Source: Tabrizicola sp.
GTDB lineage: Bacteria > Pseudomonadota > Alphaproteobacteria > Rhodobacterales > Rhodobacteraceae
NCBI RefSeq assembly: GCF_022842145.1
Contig: NZ_JALHQD010000012.1
Span: 62,001-126,000, forward strand
Length of the DNA stretch: 64,000 nucleotides
Direction of reading: 5' to 3'
In this document: positions 36,841-45,146 of the stretch, piece by piece
How positions within the stretch are numbered: position 1 is the stretch's first letter
Layout: every line of letters starts with the position of its first letter
Translations under genes and position numbers: made by a program
The notes under the pieces: model-generated
The model's database searches: none
The model's input: the letters and a program-made list of their open reading frames with translations, nothing else
What the model was told of the DNA's origin: nothing

Positions 36841-36857
36841 GTTTCAAATAGTGAAAC
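36841..36857. promoter_or_regulatory. palindromic operator, candidate IclR site
   Basis: GTTTCAAATAGTGAAAC is a perfect 6+5+6 inverted repeat 16 bp before the binding-protein ATG and within the AT-rich divergent region. The position overlaps the expected leader/core promoter of the galactoside operon. IclR-family operators are often 15-17 bp palindromes. Confidence 0.65.
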
Positions 36858-36873
36858 CAAACGGGAGGAAACC

Positions 36874-38127
36874 ATGGTTCACAAACTGTCGGGCGCTTTG
36901 ACGCTCGGGGCAGCCCTTTTGCTGTCCACGTCGGCTTTCGCGCAGGACAAGCGCGTCGTCACCTGGAACGCGGACTACGATCCGATTCCGCTGGCGGCTG
37001 CCGAAGCCCTGATCGCCGACTTCGAGGCCGCAAACCCCGAGATCGACGTTCAGCTGACCAACTTCGACCACGAAGCCTACAAGAACGCGATCCGCAACTT
37101 CCTGACTGCCGATGCGCCGGACCTGGCCAACTGGTACGCCGCGAACCGGATGCGTCCGTTCGTCGAGGCGGGCCTTTTCGCCGACATCTCGGACGTCTGG
37201 GCCAACAACGGTCTGATGGAGTCGCTGGCCGCGTCGGTGCCGTCGTCGACCATCGACGGCAAGCAGTATGCGATCCCCTACACATACTATCAGTGGGGCA
37301 TCTATTATAACCGTGACGCCTACGCCGCTGCTGGCGTTGAAGTGCCCGGGCCGGAAGGCGTGAACTGGGAAACCTTCCTGGCCAACTGCGAGAAGTTCAA
37401 GGCCGCCAGCATCGACTGCGTGACCACCGGCTCGTCGGCCCTGTGGCCGGTCGCGGGGATCTTCGACTACGTGTCCTTGCGCACCAACGGCTACCAGTTC
37501 CACAGCGATCTGGCTGCGGGCAAGGTCTCGTGGACCTCGCCGGAAGCGCGCGCCGTGTTTGAAAACCTGGGCAAGCTGCAGCCTTTCGTCACCGAGAACC
37601 ATGCTGCCATCGACTGGCAGGATGCGGCGGCGATCTTCGTGCAGGGCAAGGCTGCCAACTACGTGATGGGCAACTTCGCCGTCGGCGTCTTCAAGGAAGG
37701 CGGGATGACCAACGACAACCTGGGCTTCATGGTGTTCCCCGAGATCACCGCGGGCATCGCCCGGGCCGAGGAAGCTCCGACCGACACGATCCACCTGACG
37801 AGCGGTGCGAAGAACCCCGAGGATGCGAAGACGTTCCTGGCCTACATGGCCAGCCCGGAAGCGCAGTCCAAGTGGAACACCGCGGTGGGCCAGCTGCCGA
37901 CCAACAAGAACGCGACCGTCCCGGCGGACGATCCGTTCCTGACGGCGGGCTTCCAGGCTCTGTCGACCTCGACCGGTGGCATCGCCCAGTTCTGGGACCG
38001 TGACGCGGACGCCGAATATGCCAAGGCCGGCATGGAAGGCTTCCAGCGGTTCCTGGTGCAGCCCGAGGCGCTGGAAGAGATCCTGGCGCAGCTGGAAGCG
38101 ACGCGCACGCGCCTGTTCCCGCAGTGA
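36874..38127 (+). CDS. ABC transporter sugar-binding protein (family 1 solute-binding)
   Basis: A 417-aa periplasmic carbohydrate-binding protein. A signal peptide (LSGALTLGAALLLSTSAFAQ) precedes the family-1 start VVTWNADYDPIPLAAAEALIADFEAANPEIDVQL, then DAPDLANWYAANRMRPFVEAGLF, YAIPYTYYQWGIYYNRDAY, and WDRDADAEYAKAGMEGFQRF. No lipobox. GGGAGG lies before the ATG. The following permeases and glycosidases imply an alpha- or beta-galactoside ligand; this is from context. Confidence 0.92.
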   Translation: MVHKLSGALTLGAALLLSTSAFAQDKRVVTWNADYDPIPLAAAEALIADFEAANPEIDVQLTNFDHEAYKNAIRNFLTADAPDLANWYAANRMRPFVEAGLFADISDVWANNGLMESLAASVPSSTIDGKQYAIPYTYYQWGIYYNRDAYAAAGVEVPGPEGVNWETFLANCEKFKAASIDCVTTGSSALWPVAGIFDYVSLRTNGYQFHSDLAAGKVSWTSPEARAVFENLGKLQPFVTENHAAIDWQDAAAIFVQGKAANYVMGNFAVGVFKEGGMTNDNLGFMVFPEITAGIARAEEAPTDTIHLTSGAKNPEDAKTFLAYMASPEAQSKWNTAVGQLPTNKNATVPADDPFLTAGFQALSTSTGGIAQFWDRDADAEYAKAGMEGFQRFLVQPEALEEILAQLEATRTRLFPQ

Positions 38128-38140
38128 TCTTGAGACTATG

Positions 38141-38168
38141 GGCGCTCCCCTCGGGGGGCGCCTTTTTC
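38141..38168 (+). terminator. hairpin with T-run after the binding-protein gene
   Basis: GGCGCTCCCC-TC-GGGGGGCGCC followed by TTTTT lies 13 bp after the binding-protein stop and 20 bp before the permease ATG. It is a typical partial terminator that lets the binding protein be expressed above the membrane subunits. Confidence 0.8.
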
Positions 38169-38187
38169 GTTTTCCGGGGGGAAAGAC

Positions 38188-39105
38188 ATGGCACAGGCAT
38201 CGCAGGCGGCGAGACGCTGGAACCAGAGGACCTTGGCACCCTGGCTGTTCCTGGCGCCCGGGCTGTTCATGTTCGGCGTCTATGTGCTGTGGCCGATCAT
38301 CCAGAGCGTGACGCTGTCGTTCTATGACTGGAACGGTCTTTACAACCAGGATGGCGAGTTCACCGGGACCTTTGTGGGCACAGCCAACTACTCCGAGCTG
38401 ATGACGGACCCGGCGTTCGAGACGAGCCTCTGGAACAACCTGAAATGGCTGGTCCTGTACATGCTGGCGCTGCCGATCGGGCTGTTCATCGCGATCTTCC
38501 TGAACCAGACGGTGACCGGCATCCGGTTGTACAAGTCCCTGTTCTTCTTCCCCTTCGTGATCAGCCAGGTCGTCGTCGGCCTGATCTTCGCGTGGTTCTA
38601 CGCCCCGAACTTCGGGCTGTTCTATCTGCTGACGGAATCGATCACCGGCAAGGGCACCGCCATCCTCGCCGACCCTGACCTTGTCACCTACGGCATCATT
38701 GCAGCGGGCCTCTGGCCGCAGATCGCCTATGTGATGATCCTGTATCTGACCGGCCTGAACAACGTCGCACCCGACCAGATCGAGGCGGCGCGGCTGGATG
38801 GGGCCAAGGGCTGGCGGATGCTTTGGTATGTGGTGCTGCCTCAGTTGCGGCCTGCCACCTTCATCGCGGTCATTGTCACCGTGATCGGCGCTTTGCGGAG
38901 TTTCGACCTGGTGTCGATCATGACGAGCGGCGGGCCGTTCGGGTCTTCCCGGGTGCTGTCCTACTACATGTTCGAGATGGCCCTGGGCGAGTTCGGGTTC
39001 CGGATGGGCTACGGCGCGGCCATCGCGGTCGTCCTTTTCGCCATCATGATGATCTTCATTTCGGGCTTCATCTGGAAGATGTGGCGCGACGAGAAGGAGC
39101 GCTGA
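38188..39105 (+). CDS. sugar ABC transporter permease (MalF-like)
   Basis: A 305-aa permease. Six hydrophobic helices include APWLFLAPGLFMFGVYVLWPIIQSVTLSFYDW at the N-terminus, and the EAA loop is EAARLDGAKGWRMLWYVVLPQLRP, where the ATPase docks. It begins with GGGGGGAAAG upstream and ends 1 nt before the second permease ATG. It pairs with that permease. Confidence 0.92.
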   Translation: MAQASQAARRWNQRTLAPWLFLAPGLFMFGVYVLWPIIQSVTLSFYDWNGLYNQDGEFTGTFVGTANYSELMTDPAFETSLWNNLKWLVLYMLALPIGLFIAIFLNQTVTGIRLYKSLFFFPFVISQVVVGLIFAWFYAPNFGLFYLLTESITGKGTAILADPDLVTYGIIAAGLWPQIAYVMILYLTGLNNVAPDQIEAARLDGAKGWRMLWYVVLPQLRPATFIAVIVTVIGALRSFDLVSIMTSGGPFGSSRVLSYYMFEMALGEFGFRMGYGAAIAVVLFAIMMIFISGFIWKMWRDEKER

Positions 39106-39106
39106 G

Positions 39107-39952
39107 ATGTTCCCGCGTCCGATCCAGAAATCCTCGACCACCGCGCAGTGGCTTTACGCCGTCGCCCTTCCCATCGCCCTGATCGTCTGGCTGTTTCCGC
39201 TTCTGGGCGTCGCACTGACCTCGCTGCGGCCCGCCTCGGACCTGGCGCAGGGGAACTACTTCGGGATGCCCTCCGGCATCGCGTGGGAGAATTACGTCTA
39301 TATCTTCACCGAGACGCCGATCGGGCAGTACATGATCAACTCGCTTTGGGTGACGATCCCCACAGTGATCGGCGCGGTCAGCCTGTCGCTGATGACGGGC
39401 TTCGCGCTGGCGGTCTACGGGTTCCGGGCGAATATCCTGGTTTTCTTCATGTTCGTGGCAGGGAACTTTGTCCCGTTCCAGATCCTGATGGTCCCGGTCC
39501 GGGACATGACGCTGCAACTGGGGATGTATGACACCTGGTACGGCTTGGCGCTGTTCCACATCGCGTTCCAGACTGGCTTCTGCACGCTGTTCATGCGGAA
39601 CTTCATCAAGGCCCTGCCCTATGAGCTGATCGAGGCTGCCCGGGTCGAGGGCGTCAGCGAATGGCGCATCTTCTGGTACATCGTGCTGCCCCTGATGCGC
39701 CCCGCCATCGCGGCGCTGTCGGTGCTGGTCTTCACCTTCATCTGGAACGACTTCTTCTGGGCCACCGTGCTGACCCAAGGCGTCGACAGCCAGCCGATCA
39801 CGGCGGGCCTGTCGTCCCTGAACGGCCAGTGGATCGCCCAGTGGCATCTGGTCAGCGCCGGATCGATCCTTGCTGCCCTGCCGCCCGTGGCGATGTTCTT
39901 CCTGATGCAGAAGCACTTCATCGCCGGTCTGACGCTTGGGGCCGTGAAGTAA
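39107..39952 (+). CDS. sugar ABC transporter permease (MalG-like)
   Basis: A 281-aa inner-membrane permease with helices such as LYAVALPIALIVWLFPLLGVALTSLRPASDL and an EAA loop EAARVEGVSEWRIFWYIVLPLMRPAIAAL. It forms the second half of the transport channel. Its stop overlaps the alpha-galactosidase ATG (TAATG), so transport and hydrolysis are coupled. Confidence 0.92.
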   Translation: MFPRPIQKSSTTAQWLYAVALPIALIVWLFPLLGVALTSLRPASDLAQGNYFGMPSGIAWENYVYIFTETPIGQYMINSLWVTIPTVIGAVSLSLMTGFALAVYGFRANILVFFMFVAGNFVPFQILMVPVRDMTLQLGMYDTWYGLALFHIAFQTGFCTLFMRNFIKALPYELIEAARVEGVSEWRIFWYIVLPLMRPAIAALSVLVFTFIWNDFFWATVLTQGVDSQPITAGLSSLNGQWIAQWHLVSAGSILAALPPVAMFFLMQKHFIAGLTLGAVK

Positions 39953-42015
39953 TGCATTGGCGTGTTGATACGCAGGGGCAGACCATTGCCCTTGCGACCG
40001 AAGGCGGTATCCCCGAGGTGATCTACTGGGGTCCTGCCCTGCCCGAAGCCGAGGATCTGGGCCAGCTTGCCCTGGCCGCCCGGCACGACCTGACGGGCGG
40101 GATGCTGGACATTCTGCCGTCCCTCTCCCTGTCGCCCGAGCCGGGCCGCGCCTTTCAGGGTCAGCCTGGGCATATGCTAGCCGAGGCGGACGGGACCGCG
40201 CTGCTGCCTGCCTTCCGCTTCGACCGGGCCGAAGGGACGGCGGGTCGGCTGGAGCTGATCTCCACCGCCCCCGGCCTGGTGCTGACCCATGTGCTGCAGG
40301 CGCGGACGACCGGCACGATCACGCTGCAAACCCGGCTTTCCGCGGACCGGCCAATCCGCGTCCAGTGGCTGGCCGCGCCGGTTCTGCCCGCGCCGCAGTC
40401 GGGAGAGATGATCGACGTCCACGGCAAGTGGGTGGGCGAGTTCCATCTGATCCGCTCGCCGTGGGCCCCCGGCATCCGGACCCGCGAAGCGCGGACCGGG
40501 CGGTCGGGGCAGGAACATCCGCCCTATCTGATCCTGGCGGGCGAAGGCTGCACCAACACCCGCGGCGAGGCTTTGGCGCTGCATTACGGCTGGTCCGGCG
40601 GGCACCGCATGATCGCCGAAGAGTTGCCGGACGGCCGCCGTCAGGTGCAGTTCGGGCATCCCCTTGGGGCCGAGACCGAAGCGGGGACGCGCTTTGAGAC
40701 CGCCGAACTGATCGCCTGCGCCTCGACCACGGGTCTGAATGGCATCGCCACCCTGTTCCAGAGCGACCTTCGCGACCGGGTCGTGCAGTGGCCGGACGCC
40801 GCACGCCCGCGCCCGGTGCATTACAATTGCTGGGAAGCGGTCTACTTCGACCACAAGCTGGATGTGCTGGCCGAATTCGCCACTCGCGCGGCGGCGCTTG
40901 GAGCGGAGCGCTTCGTGCTGGACGACGGCTGGTTTGGCAAACGGGACGACGACACCTCCTCCTTGGGAGACTGGGCCATCGACCGGCGCAAGTGGCCCGA
41001 GGGGCTGCACCCGTTGATCCGGCATGTGCACTCGCTGGGCATGAGTTTCGGGCTCTGGTTCGAGCCGGAAATGGTGAACCCCGACTCTGATCTGTACCGC
41101 GCGCATCCCGACTGGGTGCTGGGGCCGCTGGACCAGACCACGGGGCGCAACCAGATGGTGTTGAACCTGGCCCTGCCAGAGGTGCGGGAGAGCCTGTTTC
41201 GGCAGGTTTCGGCCGTTCTGGCAGAATACCCAATCGACTACGTCAAATGGGATCACAACCGGCTTTTGCCGGTGGTCGACGCCGCCCAGACGCGGGGGGC
41301 CTACGACCTGTTCGACCGGCTGCGCGCGGCGCATCCGTCGGTCGAGATCGAAAGCTGCGCATCCGGGGGCGGGCGGATCGACTCCGGTATCCTTGCGCGG
41401 ACGCATCGGGTCTGGCTGTCCGACAGCAACGACGCGCTGGAACGCCTGCGGATGCAAGCCGACGCGGCGCTGTTCCTGCCCTCGGCGATCACCGGCAGCC
41501 ATGTCGGGCCGCGGCATTGCCACACCTCGGGGCGCGTTCTGCCCATGGCCTTCCGGTCCTGGGTCGCCGCCCAGCGCCACATGGGCTTTGAGATGGACCT
41601 GCGCGAGTTGACCGAGGACGAGGCGCTGACCCTTGGTCGGGTGACGGCCTGGTACAAAGAGAACCGCGCCTGGATGATGGCGGGAACGATCCTGCGGTTG
41701 GACAGCGACGATCCGGCAGTGACGGCCGAGGTGCAGGTGGCGGCGGATGGTGGTCGGTTCGTGGTCTTTGCCGGACAGGCGGAGACCAGCCGTCAAAGCC
41801 TGCCGCGACCCTTGCGGCTGACCGGGCTGGAACCCGACGCCCGCTACACGGTTTCCCTACGCAACCCCGAGGACGCGCCGCGCCAGTCGCGGGGGCCGAA
41901 TGCCCTGAAGAATGGCCCCTTGACGCTGACCGGCCGGATGCTCATGACCAAGGGCATTCTTTTGCCTGTAGCTTGGCCCGCGACGATGTGGGTTGTCGAA
42001 GGACTGAAGCTGTGA
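39952..42015 (+). CDS. alpha-galactosidase, GH36
   Basis: A 687-aa glycoside hydrolase family 36 enzyme. The N-terminal beta-sandwich precedes the (beta/alpha)8 barrel with FVLDDGWFGKRDDD, LWFEPEMVNPDS, the nucleophile in DYVKWDHNR, and the acid/base in RVWLSDSNDALERLRMQ after CASGGGRID. It cleaves alpha-1,6-galactosides such as melibiose and raffinose. No signal peptide is present, so hydrolysis is cytoplasmic after import. ATG 39952 overlaps the permease stop. Confidence 0.92.
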   Translation: MHWRVDTQGQTIALATEGGIPEVIYWGPALPEAEDLGQLALAARHDLTGGMLDILPSLSLSPEPGRAFQGQPGHMLAEADGTALLPAFRFDRAEGTAGRLELISTAPGLVLTHVLQARTTGTITLQTRLSADRPIRVQWLAAPVLPAPQSGEMIDVHGKWVGEFHLIRSPWAPGIRTREARTGRSGQEHPPYLILAGEGCTNTRGEALALHYGWSGGHRMIAEELPDGRRQVQFGHPLGAETEAGTRFETAELIACASTTGLNGIATLFQSDLRDRVVQWPDAARPRPVHYNCWEAVYFDHKLDVLAEFATRAAALGAERFVLDDGWFGKRDDDTSSLGDWAIDRRKWPEGLHPLIRHVHSLGMSFGLWFEPEMVNPDSDLYRAHPDWVLGPLDQTTGRNQMVLNLALPEVRESLFRQVSAVLAEYPIDYVKWDHNRLLPVVDAAQTRGAYDLFDRLRAAHPSVEIESCASGGGRIDSGILARTHRVWLSDSNDALERLRMQADAALFLPSAITGSHVGPRHCHTSGRVLPMAFRSWVAAQRHMGFEMDLRELTEDEALTLGRVTAWYKENRAWMMAGTILRLDSDDPAVTAEVQVAADGGRFVVFAGQAETSRQSLPRPLRLTGLEPDARYTVSLRNPEDAPRQSRGPNALKNGPLTLTGRMLMTKGILLPVAWPATMWVVEGLKL

Positions 42016-42776
42016 CCGACCCCGTCTTCCCCGACCTGAAGGACCAATCCGTCTTCGTCACCGGCGGCGGATCGGGCATCGGGGCGGCGCTGACCGAGGC
42101 CTTCCTGCGCCAAGGCGCGAAGGTCGCGTTCTGCCAGCGGTCGGACGGCACGGCGTTCTGCGATGCGATGGCGGCGGCGACGGGGAACCGGCCGCTGTTC
42201 CTGCCCTGCGACATCTCGGTCACCGACCAGTTGCAGCTGACACTGGCAACGGCGGCCAAGGCGCATGGGCCCATCACGGTGCTGGTCAACAACGCGGCCA
42301 ACGACCAGCGGCATGAGACGTTGAAGACCGATCAGGCCTTCTGGGACTGGTCGATCAATGTAAACCTGCGGTCGTATTTCTTTGCCTGTCAGGCGGTCAT
42401 TCCCGGGATGCAGTCGGCGGGCGGTGGGTCGATCATCAACTTCAGCTCGATCAGCTTCATGATGGCGGACACCGGTTATGCCGCCTACATCACCGCGAAC
42501 GCCGGGATTGTCGGCATGACCCGGACCCTCGCGCGGGAGTTCGGGCCGGACCGCATCCGGGTGAACGCGGTGGCGCCCGGCTGGGTGCTGACCGAGCGGC
42601 AGAAATCGATGTGGGTGACCCCCGAAGGGCTGGCGAAGCATCTGGAAAAGCAATGCCTGCCGGATCCGATCCAGCCCGAGGATGTGGCGGGGACGGTGCT
42701 TTTCCTCGCGTCCGATTTGGCGAAGATGATGACCTCTCAGACCCTTATCCTGGACGGGGGATATATTTCCGGATGA
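42012..42776 (+). CDS. SDR-family oxidoreductase, putative galactose dehydrogenase
   Basis: A 254-aa short-chain dehydrogenase. The NAD(P) loop TGGGSGIG is at residues 17-24, the NNAAN motif VLVNNAAND follows, and the active site reads INFSSISF...GYAAYITANAG. In this motif Tyr159 is present but the lysine four residues on is Asn163 (codon AAC at 42498-42500). The reaction expected from the operon is oxidation of D-galactose to the lactone. The GTG start overlaps the alpha-galactosidase stop (GTGA), and the stop overlaps dgoK by 4 nt. With the catalytic lysine replaced, activity is uncertain. Confidence 0.85.
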   Translation: MTDPVFPDLKDQSVFVTGGGSGIGAALTEAFLRQGAKVAFCQRSDGTAFCDAMAAATGNRPLFLPCDISVTDQLQLTLATAAKAHGPITVLVNNAANDQRHETLKTDQAFWDWSINVNLRSYFFACQAVIPGMQSAGGGSIINFSSISFMMADTGYAAYITANAGIVGMTRTLAREFGPDRIRVNAVAPGWVLTERQKSMWVTPEGLAKHLEKQCLPDPIQPEDVAGTVLFLASDLAKMMTSQTLILDGGYISG

Positions 42777-43699
42777 CCGAGACCTTGACCCCCGCCGGAA
42801 CTGCCCCCGCCTGGATTGCTGTCGACTGGGGCACCTCGAACCTGCGCGCCTGGGCGATGGCGAGGGATGGTCGCGTGCTGGCCGAAGCGACCAGCGACGA
42901 GGGCATGGGCAAGCTGTCGCGCGACGGGTTCGAGCCGGCGCTGCTGCGGCTGATCGGGCCGTGGTTGGAGGAGAAGCCCCCGATCGTGGCTTGCGGCATG
43001 GTCGGCAGCCGCCAGGGTTGGTGCGAGGCGCCCTATCGGACGGTTCCCTGCACGCCTCTGGACATGGCCGGGCAGGTGATGGCGCCGACGACCGACGCCC
43101 GCCTTCGCGTCGCCATCGCTCCGGGGTTGAAGCAGACCCAACCCGCGGACGTGATGCGCGGCGAGGAGACGCAGATCGCGGGCGCGCTGCGGCTGTTGCC
43201 GGGGTACGACGGCGTGCTGTGCCTGCCGGGGACGCATTCGAAATGGGTGCATGTCTCGGCCGGTGAAATCGTCAGCTTCCAGACCTTCATGACCGGCGAG
43301 ATGTTCGCGCTGTTGTCCGAGGCTTCGGTCCTGCGCCACGGGATGCAGGGTGGCGGCTGGGACGACGCGGCCTTCGATACTGCGGTCTCGGACGCCCTGT
43401 CCAAGCCGGAGAAGCTGGGGGCGCGGCTCTTTTCGCTGCGGGCCGAGGGGCTGATCGCCGGGCTTTCGCCGCAGGCGGCGAGGGCTAGGCTTTCGGGGCT
43501 GCTGATCGGCACCGAACTTGCCGCTGCCAAGCCGTATTGGCTGGGCCAGCGCGTCACCCTGATCGGAGCCGAGAAGCTTTCGGCCGCCTATGCCCGCGCG
43601 CTTTCGGCGCAAGGCGTGGACGCCCAACGCCTGAACGCCACCGAATGCACGCTTGCGGGGCTTGCCTCGCTTTCCCCCCAGACCGAGGGCGCCAGATGA
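42773..43699 (+). CDS. dgoK: 2-dehydro-3-deoxygalactonokinase DgoK
   Basis: A 308-aa sugar-acid kinase of the ASKHA fold that phosphorylates 2-keto-3-deoxygalactonate. The start [20 protein letters not shown] and the blocks [41 protein letters not shown] and [12 protein letters not shown] are the DgoK pattern. It lies between the SDR and the aldolase with 4-nt overlaps (ATGA both sides). Confidence 0.93.
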   Translation: MTETLTPAGTAPAWIAVDWGTSNLRAWAMARDGRVLAEATSDEGMGKLSRDGFEPALLRLIGPWLEEKPPIVACGMVGSRQGWCEAPYRTVPCTPLDMAGQVMAPTTDARLRVAIAPGLKQTQPADVMRGEETQIAGALRLLPGYDGVLCLPGTHSKWVHVSAGEIVSFQTFMTGEMFALLSEASVLRHGMQGGGWDDAAFDTAVSDALSKPEKLGARLFSLRAEGLIAGLSPQAARARLSGLLIGTELAAAKPYWLGQRVTLIGAEKLSAAYARALSAQGVDAQRLNATECTLAGLASLSPQTEGAR

Positions 43700-44313
43700 C
43701 CCACAATCCTGAACGGCGAAACCTGATCGCCATCCTGCGCGGCATCACCCCGCCCGAGGCCGCCGCGGCGGCCAAGGCGCTGGTGGCCGCCGGGATTACC
43801 CGGATCGAAGTTCCGTTGAACTCACCCGACCCGTTTGCCTCGATTTCTGCGATGGCCGCTGCGGTGCCGGACGCCGAGATCGGCGCGGGTACCGTGCTGA
43901 CGGTCGAACAGGTCAAGCTGGTCAAGGCCGCGGGCGGCAACCTTGTCGTCTCGCCCAACTGCGACCCCGATGTCATCACCGCCACCCGCGCGCAGGGCAT
44001 GGCGTCCTGGCCCGGCGTGATGACCCCGACCGAATGCTTCGCGGCGATCAAGGCCGGTGCCACGGGACTGAAGCTGTTTCCCGGCAGCCTGATCGGGCCG
44101 GAGGGGCTGAAGGCGCTCCGCGCGGTGTTGCCAAAGGATCTGCCGGTCTATGCCGTCGGCGGCGCGGGGCCGTCGAACTTTGCCGAATGGGCCAATGCGG
44201 GGGCGCAGGGCTTTGGCATCGGGACCGCGCTTTACACTCCGGGACTTTCGACCGACGAAATCGCCAGCAAAGCTGCCACCATCGTCGCGGCCTATGACGC
44301 GGTGTTCGCATGA
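43696..44313 (+). CDS. dgoA: 2-dehydro-3-deoxy-6-phosphogalactonate aldolase DgoA
   Basis: A 205-aa KDPG/KDPGal aldolase of class [36 protein letters not shown] (catalytic Glu), [12 protein letters not shown], and [13 protein letters not shown] (Schiff-base Lys) are visible, with the 'NSPD' variant that favours galactonate over gluconate aldolases. It splits 2-keto-3-deoxy-6-phosphogalactonate to pyruvate and glyceraldehyde-3-phosphate. Its ATG overlaps the dgoK stop, its end overlaps the lactonase ATG. Confidence 0.93.
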   Translation: MTHNPERRNLIAILRGITPPEAAAAAKALVAAGITRIEVPLNSPDPFASISAMAAAVPDAEIGAGTVLTVEQVKLVKAAGGNLVVSPNCDPDVITATRAQGMASWPGVMTPTECFAAIKAGATGLKLFPGSLIGPEGLKALRAVLPKDLPVYAVGGAGPSNFAEWANAGAQGFGIGTALYTPGLSTDEIASKAATIVAAYDAVFA

Positions 44314-45146
44314 TCTACGACGCACGCCCCTGCGAGCTGGGTGAAGGCCCGCTCTGGCACCCGCAGCGCAACGAGCTGTTCTGGTTCGACATCCTGAACC
44401 GGACGCTGCATTCCAAGGCGACGTCGTGGCCCTTCGACGTCTATGTCTCGGCCGCTGGTTGGATCAGCCGGGACGAGCTCATGATCGCCTCGGAAGCCGG
44501 GCTCTTCCGCTTTGACCTGACCACGGCCACCCGCACTCCGGTCGTCGCGGCCGGGACGGCAGACACGCGTTCGAACGACGGCCGCGCCGACCGGCAGGGC
44601 GGGTTCTGGTTCGGCACGATGGGCAAGAAGGCCGAAAAGGGCGCCGGGGCCGTCTGGCGCTGGTATCGCGGCGAGTTGCGCCAGCTTTACAAGGACGTCT
44701 CGATCCCGAACTCAATCTGCTTTGCGATGGACGGGACGGCGGCACATTTTTCGGACACTGCAACCGGCAAGGTGATGAAGGTCGCACTGGACAGCGCAGG
44801 CTGGCCGACGGGCGAACCCGAGGTCTGGCTGGACCTTGCCCGTGCGGGGCTGAACCCGGACGGCGCGGTGATCGATGCCGAGGGCCGGTTCTGGAACGCG
44901 CAATGGGGTGCGGGCCGGGTGGCCTGCTACGACGCCGACGGCAGCTTCCTGGAGGCGGTCGAAACCCCCGGTGCGACGCAATCCTCGTGCCCCGCGTTCG
45001 GCGGTCCGGACCTGTCGACCCTTTTCGTCACCACCGCCCTTGAGCACATGGACGCCGAAGCACGCGCGAAGCATCCGGCTTCGGGTCAGGTCTTCGCCTT
45101 TCCGGATGTCGCCAAGGGCCTTCCCGAACCTCAGGTCATTGCATGA
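44310..45146 (+). CDS. SMP-30/gluconolactonase-family sugar lactonase
   Basis: A 278-aa six-bladed beta-propeller lactonase with metal-binding residues. Key blocks: [62 protein letters not shown]-like segment ([12 protein letters not shown]), and [21 protein letters not shown]. In this operon it probably opens galactonolactone to galactonate. It overlaps dgoA and the beta-galactosidase gene by 4 nt each. Confidence 0.9.
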   Translation: MIYDARPCELGEGPLWHPQRNELFWFDILNRTLHSKATSWPFDVYVSAAGWISRDELMIASEAGLFRFDLTTATRTPVVAAGTADTRSNDGRADRQGGFWFGTMGKKAEKGAGAVWRWYRGELRQLYKDVSIPNSICFAMDGTAAHFSDTATGKVMKVALDSAGWPTGEPEVWLDLARAGLNPDGAVIDAEGRFWNAQWGAGRVACYDADGSFLEAVETPGATQSSCPAFGGPDLSTLFVTTALEHMDAEARAKHPASGQVFAFPDVAKGLPEPQVIA

